DNA of 9,259 bases from assembly GCA_904502115.1 (NCBI GenBank), contig CAJGDW010000054.1, positions 1-9,259 of the forward strand, written 5' to 3'. Both the position numbers and the translations under genes were made by a program. The notes beneath the pieces were generated by a model. It was not told the DNA's origin, did no database searches, and saw nothing but the letters and a program-made list of their open reading frames with translations. The number at the start of each line of letters is the position of its first letter. Positions within the stretch are counted from its first letter, which is position 1. The DNA comes from Paludibacteraceae bacterium (lineage in GTDB: Bacteria; Bacteroidota; Bacteroidia; Bacteroidales; Paludibacteraceae). Shown here piece after piece: positions 6,827 through 9,259 of this stretch.

Positions 6827-6856
6827 TTTGTTTTTTACGAAATTTTATTACCTTTA
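6827..6856 (+). promoter_or_regulatory. Bacteroidota-type promoter for the FG-GAP propeller gene
   Basis: TTTG (6827-6830) and TACCTTTA (6849-6856) are 18 bp apart, close to the TTTG/TAnnTTTG arrangement. The downstream stretch TTACCTTTACAA is identical to that at the 4820 promoter. Transcription would start near 6862, where the heptamer array begins. Confidence 0.55.
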
Positions 6857-6861
6857 CAATT

Positions 6862-6896
6862 GACTAGCAACAAGCGACTAGCGACAAATGACTGGC
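6862..6896 (+). repeat. 7-bp tandem array (GACNAGC-like) containing a start codon
   Basis: Five phased heptamers: GACTAGC, AACAAGC, GACTAGC, GACAAAT, GACTGGC. The ATG at 6888 falls across the last two units, so the repeat supplies the start codon and makes up nearly the whole predicted leader. The same unit occurs on the opposite strand just past the stop of this gene (8305-8346). Confidence 0.85.
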
Positions 6897-8309
6897 CATG
6901 TAAAAATACGGCTTTTGGTGCTTCTTAGCATGTGCTTATGCCTTCCCCTTGGGGCACAAGTAAGTCCTTATTTTGACATGAAACTACTTAAAACCGTATC
7001 GGTAGGGGCGTATCAAGGGGTAAATCCTATTTTTGTGGCCGATTTAGATGGCGATAATATGCCCGAATTGGTAACCGTACAATCCGACTATCGCGATAAT
7101 GCGGCAACCTTGGTGATTGTGTCGGGAGCAGCATCGTACAAGCAAACTCGCATTCACTTTGGATCGTCGTATGGTACGCCAGGGGTGTCGTTTGGCTATG
7201 CTTGCGGTGCCATTGCATTGGCTAGAACGCAATTGCCCAATGGCAGTAAACGAGGTACTATTTATGTGGTAGCCGGTACTGCTCAACAAAAATTGTTGTA
7301 TGCCTACGCCTATTATGGCCCCGATCATGTAGAAGAGGTTGCTTCGGTTGCGCTGCAACAAAACCTTTACGGAAACCCTGCAGTGACCGATTTTGACGGC
7401 GACGGACGCGACGAAGTATATGTGGGCAACGAAGTATTCGATGCATATTTGCTCAACCCCATAGGTAGTGGAGCTGCTGGCAATGTAGGCAGACACATGC
7501 AACACGATGGTGCTATGTTCTCGCTATCGGTTGCTGCCGATGTATTGCCCGAATTACCCGGAAAAGAATTGGTTTGCGGTAACCAACTATACAGTGTGCA
7601 TCCTAACCAATCACCAACGGGGGTGCGTTTGGTGCAAACCGTAGGCGATGATGCCCAAGATGGTTCGGCATTGGTGGCTGATTTTACAGGCGATGGTAAT
7701 CTTGATATTTTGGTGCGCGATATAAACGGGCAACTCTCGTTGTATAACCCTGCCACCAACCAATGTCTGTTTCACAAAGATTATTTACCCATGCGGGCTT
7801 ATCCTGCTGTGGGCGATATAGACGGCGATGGTTTGCCCGAAATAGTTGGTCTAAAAGACAATCATACCTTGGCGGCGTATAAGTACGTGCCTGCTCGTGG
7901 GTGTTTGCGCGAATTTTGGACCATGCATCACACCGATGTTTCGTCGCAAACGTCTATGACGTTATTCGACTTTAACGTCGATGGTAAACAAGAAATTGTT
8001 TACCGCGACGAAACATCGCTGCGCGTCATCAACGGCAGTGGTAAAAGCCACGTTACAGGCAACGATACCATCCAATCGGGTAGGCGAGTGGCGTATAATT
8101 TGGCTGCCTTTCAGGTGTCGTCCGTTACCAAAAGCGAGTATCCTGTGGTGGCCGATGTAAACGGCGACGGCAAAACCGAAATTGTAGTTGGCGGTACGTT
8201 GTACATCCCTTACAAAGACGGCAACGCCACCATCAACATTTTTGGTGCAAACATCGTGCCCTGGGCCCCATCCCCGCCCCGCTGGACCAGCTATGTAAAT
8301 CGTCATTAG
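6888..8309 (+). CDS. Secreted FG-GAP/VCBS beta-propeller protein, apparently C-terminally truncated
   Basis: A 473-residue protein with a signal peptide (IRLLVLLSMCLCLPLGAQ) and no lipobox Cys at the cleavage point. Six FG-GAP/VCBS calcium-loop motifs of the form DxDGDGxxE begin near residues 52 (DLDGDNMPE), 168 (DFDGDGRDE), 265 (DFTGDGNLD), 310 (DIDGDGLPE), 361 (DFNVDGKQE) and 423 (DVNGDGKTE), indicating an integrin-alpha-like propeller outside the cell. The sequence ends in PWAPSPPRWTSYVNRH. In large Bacteroidota proteins of this type, a PWAPARxVWNQY-like motif is normally followed by further domains and a type IX secretion or gliding-associated C-terminal domain; these are missing here. 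The stop TAG lies inside a repeat array, suggesting loss of the 3' part. The start at 6888 also lies in a repeat array, but the signal peptide supports it. The protein may therefore be unable to use type IX secretion. Confidence 0.85.
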   Translation: MTGHVKIRLLVLLSMCLCLPLGAQVSPYFDMKLLKTVSVGAYQGVNPIFVADLDGDNMPELVTVQSDYRDNAATLVIVSGAASYKQTRIHFGSSYGTPGVSFGYACGAIALARTQLPNGSKRGTIYVVAGTAQQKLLYAYAYYGPDHVEEVASVALQQNLYGNPAVTDFDGDGRDEVYVGNEVFDAYLLNPIGSGAAGNVGRHMQHDGAMFSLSVAADVLPELPGKELVCGNQLYSVHPNQSPTGVRLVQTVGDDAQDGSALVADFTGDGNLDILVRDINGQLSLYNPATNQCLFHKDYLPMRAYPAVGDIDGDGLPEIVGLKDNHTLAAYKYVPARGCLREFWTMHHTDVSSQTSMTLFDFNVDGKQEIVYRDETSLRVINGSGKSHVTGNDTIQSGRRVAYNLAAFQVSSVTKSEYPVVADVNGDGKTEIVVGGTLYIPYKDGNATINIFGANIVPWAPSPPRWTSYVNRH

Positions 8310-8346
8310 TCGCTTGTTGCTTGTCGCTCGTTGCTCGTTGCTTCGC
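8305..8346 (-). repeat. 7-bp tandem array (RACNAGC), inverted relative to 6862-6896
   Basis: Six phased heptamers on the plus strand: ATTAGTC, GCTTGTT, GCTTGTC, GCTCGTT, GCTCGTT, GCTTCGC. Read on the minus strand they are RACNAGC units like those before 6888; AACAAGC followed by GACTA occurs in both arrays. The stop codon of the propeller gene (8307-8309) is inside the first unit. Confidence 0.88.
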
Positions 8347-8348
8347 AA

Positions 8349-8412
8349 CGTTAAATCGATGAACCGCAGAATCGTTAAATCGTTTAGTTGTTTAGTCGTT
8401 TAGTCGATTCCA
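8349..8412 (+). repeat. 8-bp tandem array, CGTTTAGT type
   Basis: Eight phased octamers, seven starting with CG: CGTTAAAT, CGATGAAC, CGCAGAAT, CGTTAAAT, CGTTTAGT, TGTTTAGT, CGTTTAGT, CGATTCCA. It begins two bases after the heptamer array and runs into the dispersed repeat at 8415. The 8-bp period and stops in every frame exclude coding. Confidence 0.85.
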
Positions 8413-8414
8413 TT

Positions 8415-8433
8415 CGGTCCCTGAGCCTGTCGA
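8415..8433 (+). repeat. Dispersed CGGTCNCTGAGC repeat, copy 3
   Basis: CGGTCCCTGAGCCTGTCGA, matching the minus-strand copy at 1539-1558 except for one base in the shared 19 and the copy at 8464 with two differences. Preceded by ATT as in the partial copy at 4743. Confidence 0.8.
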
Positions 8434-8445
8434 GTTTCTTGAGCA

Positions 8446-8506
8446 GCGAGAGCAGAAGCAATGCGGTCACTGAGCTTGTCGAAGTGCCCAGCATTGATTA
8501 TGCCGA
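8446..8506 (+). repeat. Hairpin repeat element, copy A, carrying dispersed repeat copy 4
   Basis: GCGAGAGCAGAAG (8446-8458) leads into the stem CAATGC (8459-8464), which pairs with GCATTG (8491-8496), followed by ATTATGCCGA (8497-8506). The loop holds CGGTCACTGAGCTTGTCGAA from 8464, itself a hairpin (CACT 8468-8471 with AGTG 8483-8486). The flanks match the copies at 8632-8677 and 8678-8729, which have only a TTTA loop. Confidence 0.75.
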
Positions 8507-8538
8507 GTCGCAAAAGAAATATCAAAGTGCCCGAATAA

Positions 8539-8632
8539 TAGTTAAATCGCAGAATCGTTTAATCGTAATAAAAAAACGAATCAACGATTAAACGATTAAA
8601 CGACTCAACGACTAAACGCATCAACGCCTAAA
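8539..8632. repeat. 8-bp tandem arrays in head-to-head orientation with 14-bp perfect inverted repeat
   Basis: The left part (8539-8570) reads TAGTTAAA, TCGCAGAA, TCGTTTAA, TCGTAATA. The right part (8577-8632) is seven octamers all starting with CG: CGAATCAA, CGATTAAA twice, CGACTCAA, CGACTAAA, CGCATCAA, CGCCTAAA. Positions 8553-8566 (AATCGTTTAATCGT) are the exact reverse complement of 8584-8597, so the block can fold on itself around an A-rich loop. The right array is also the mirror of the one at 8349-8412. Confidence 0.85.
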
Positions 8633-8677
8633 GTTGCGATTAAGCGAGAGCAGAACAAATTTATTTGTTTTGCCGAC
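8632..8677 (+). repeat. Hairpin repeat element, copy B
   Basis: AGTTGCGATTAAGCGAGAGC opens the unit, followed by the perfect hairpin AACAAA-TTTA-TTTGTT (8654-8669) and TGCCGAC. It is tandem with copy C, which begins at 8678; the opening 13 bases are identical. Confidence 0.85.
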
Positions 8678-8729
8678 AGTTGCGATTAAGTGAGCGCAGA
8701 AGCAAAGTTTACTTTGATTATGCCGAACG
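8678..8729 (+). repeat. Hairpin repeat element, copy C
   Basis: AGTTGCGATTAAGTGAGCGC, then CAAAG-TTTA-CTTTG (8703-8716), then ATTATGCCGAACG. Compared with copy B the stem bases differ on both sides but pairing and the TTTA loop are kept. Flanks match copy A as well (GCAGAAG and GATTATGCCGA). Confidence 0.85.
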
Positions 8730-8781
8730 TGAGCAACATGAGCGAAGCTAACGTGAGCAACTTCATGAAATGCGAAGCATT
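8726..8781 (+). repeat. AACGTGAGCAAC direct repeat and small hairpin
   Basis: AACGTGAGCAAC occurs at 8726-8737 and again at 8750-8761, a 24-bp period. It is followed by AATGC-GAA-GCATT (8769-8781), a hairpin whose right arm GCATTGA matches the stem of element copy A. Looks like a decayed fourth hairpin element. Confidence 0.65.
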
Positions 8782-8806
8782 GAATAAACAACTAAACAAA
8801 AATAAA

Positions 8807-8838
8807 CGATTCACCGATTCACCGATTAGTCAGTAAAA
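8807..8838 (+). repeat. 8-bp tandem array ending just before a start codon
   Basis: CGATTCAC twice, CGATTAGT and CAGTAAAA in phase, then AAT and the ATG at 8842. Same CG-starting octamer family as the arrays at 8349 and 8577. No promoter motif was recognised between 8310 and 8841, so the 530-bp gap holds repeats and little else. Confidence 0.75.
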
Positions 8839-8841
8839 AAT

Positions 8842-9027
8842 ATGAACAAGAAAAACCTTATCTTATTTCAAGTATTCAGCATTCTAGGGTTAATGGCCTC
8901 TATCTTTTTGTGCGTTACCCTAGGCGATACCACCAGTTATGTACTAGCCGGATTGTTCCTATTCTCGGCAGTGTTCTTCATCTATCAAATGCGCTATTTC
9001 AAAAACAAAGACAACAATAAAAAATAA
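8842..9027 (+). CDS. Small two-helix inner-membrane protein, 61 residues, unknown function
   Basis: The protein starts MNKKN and has two hydrophobic segments, about residues 6-26 (ILFQVFSILGLMASIFLCVTL) is slightly over helix length, and about 32-50 (SYVLAGLFLFSAVFFIYQM). A very basic tail follows (RYFKNKDNNKK). The positive tails at both ends predict a cytoplasmic N- and C-terminus with a short periplasmic GDTTS loop. I do not recognise the family. The stop is two bases before the ATG of the M16 peptidase gene, so the two are almost surely co-transcribed; whether it acts with the peptidase is unknown. The absence of a plausible alternative frame and the clean membrane topology support it being real. 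Confidence 0.75.
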   Translation: MNKKNLILFQVFSILGLMASIFLCVTLGDTTSYVLAGLFLFSAVFFIYQMRYFKNKDNNKK

Positions 9028-9029
9028 CC

Positions 9030-9259
9030 ATGCTAAAACGTATATTACTTGCCTTGTGTTGCCTAGTAGGCAGCATGAGCCTTTATGCGACCATCCCCCA
9101 GGATACCACCGTAGTGGTAGGTAAATTGCCCAATGGCTTAACCTATTACATAAAGCACAACAATTACATACCCAATCGGGCTGCTTTTCATATTGCTCAA
9201 AAAGTAGGTTCCATTCAAGAACAACCCGAACAACGTGGTTTGGCGCACTTTTTGGAGCA
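9030..9259 (+). CDS. M16 family zinc metallopeptidase, N-terminal part (3' end outside window)
   Basis: The visible 76 residues start with a signal peptide (MLKRILLALCCLVGSMSLYA) and continue DTTVVVGKLPNGLTYYIKHN, RAAFHIAQKVGSIQEQPEQR and GLAHFLE. The last residues are the start of the zinc site HxxEH: His73 and Glu76, with the next codon beginning CA as needed for the second His. This is the N-terminus of a pitrilysin/insulinase-type peptidase (M16), in Bacteroidota usually about 930-residue periplasmic or membrane-associated enzymes that degrade peptides. The second metal-ligand Glu and the C-terminal inactive half are outside the window. It follows the 61-residue membrane protein with a 2-bp gap. 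Confidence 0.92.
   Translation, partial: MLKRILLALCCLVGSMSLYATIPQDTTVVVGKLPNGLTYYIKHNNYIPNRAAFHIAQKVGSIQEQPEQRGLAHFLE

Noticed and set aside
6862..8346. Insertion sequence with terminal inverted repeats
   Set aside because: The enclosed gene is a secreted propeller protein, not a transposase, and no target-site duplication was recognised; the inverted arrays are kept as a finding instead.
8388..8591. Plus-strand open frame of 67 codons in the repeat island
   Set aside because: It runs through octamer arrays, two dispersed repeats and a hairpin element; its composition follows the repeats and it has no recognisable domain.
8305..8838. CRISPR array
   Set aside because: Repeat units are 7-8 bp and contiguous, with no unique spacers of 25-40 bp and no cas genes.

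Overview
The window looks like chromosomal DNA of a Bacteroidota bacterium, most likely of the order Bacteroidales. Pointers are several lipoproteins with Bacteroidota-style signal peptides, a TonB-dependent receptor paired with a surface beta-propeller lipoprotein, TAnnTTTG-like promoter elements, and starts without Shine-Dalgarno sequences. All supported genes are on the + strand. No RNA genes, integrases, transposases or CRISPR arrays were seen.

Region 1 (1-4719) is an outer-membrane uptake operon: the 3' end of a DUF4465-type protein, a surface lipoprotein of the kind found in Bacteroides cobalamin loci, a DUF5074/YncE-like beta-propeller lipoprotein resembling BtuG, and a TonB-dependent receptor resembling BtuB. 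Two of the three junctions overlap. The third is a 115-bp gap made of repeats. Corrinoid (vitamin B12) capture and import is the best reading, but no riboswitch is inside the window.

Region 2 (4720-6830) is a more AT-rich islet. It holds a secreted lipoprotein ending in a C-type-lectin/FISUMP-like domain whose last 50 codons look like the variable region of a diversity-generating retroelement (DGR), and a RhuM-family protein with a phospholipase-D-like C-terminus. Promoters, a strong terminator and several inverted repeats lie between them. No reverse transcriptase or template repeat is present here, so the DGR reading depends on the rest of the genome.

Region 3 (6831-8841) holds a secreted FG-GAP/VCBS propeller protein that looks cut short at its C-terminus. 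It is enclosed by two inverted arrays of the same 7-bp repeat. A 530-bp non-coding repeat island follows: 8-bp tandem arrays in mirrored orientation, hairpin repeats with compensatory stem changes, and copies of a dispersed 20-bp repeat.

Region 4 (8842-9259) starts a new operon: a 61-residue two-helix membrane protein, then the N-terminus of an M16 zinc peptidase that runs off the end.

The most unusual signals are the candidate variable region with its adjacent hairpin, and short-period (7- or 8-bp) tandem arrays sitting directly upstream of several start codons.
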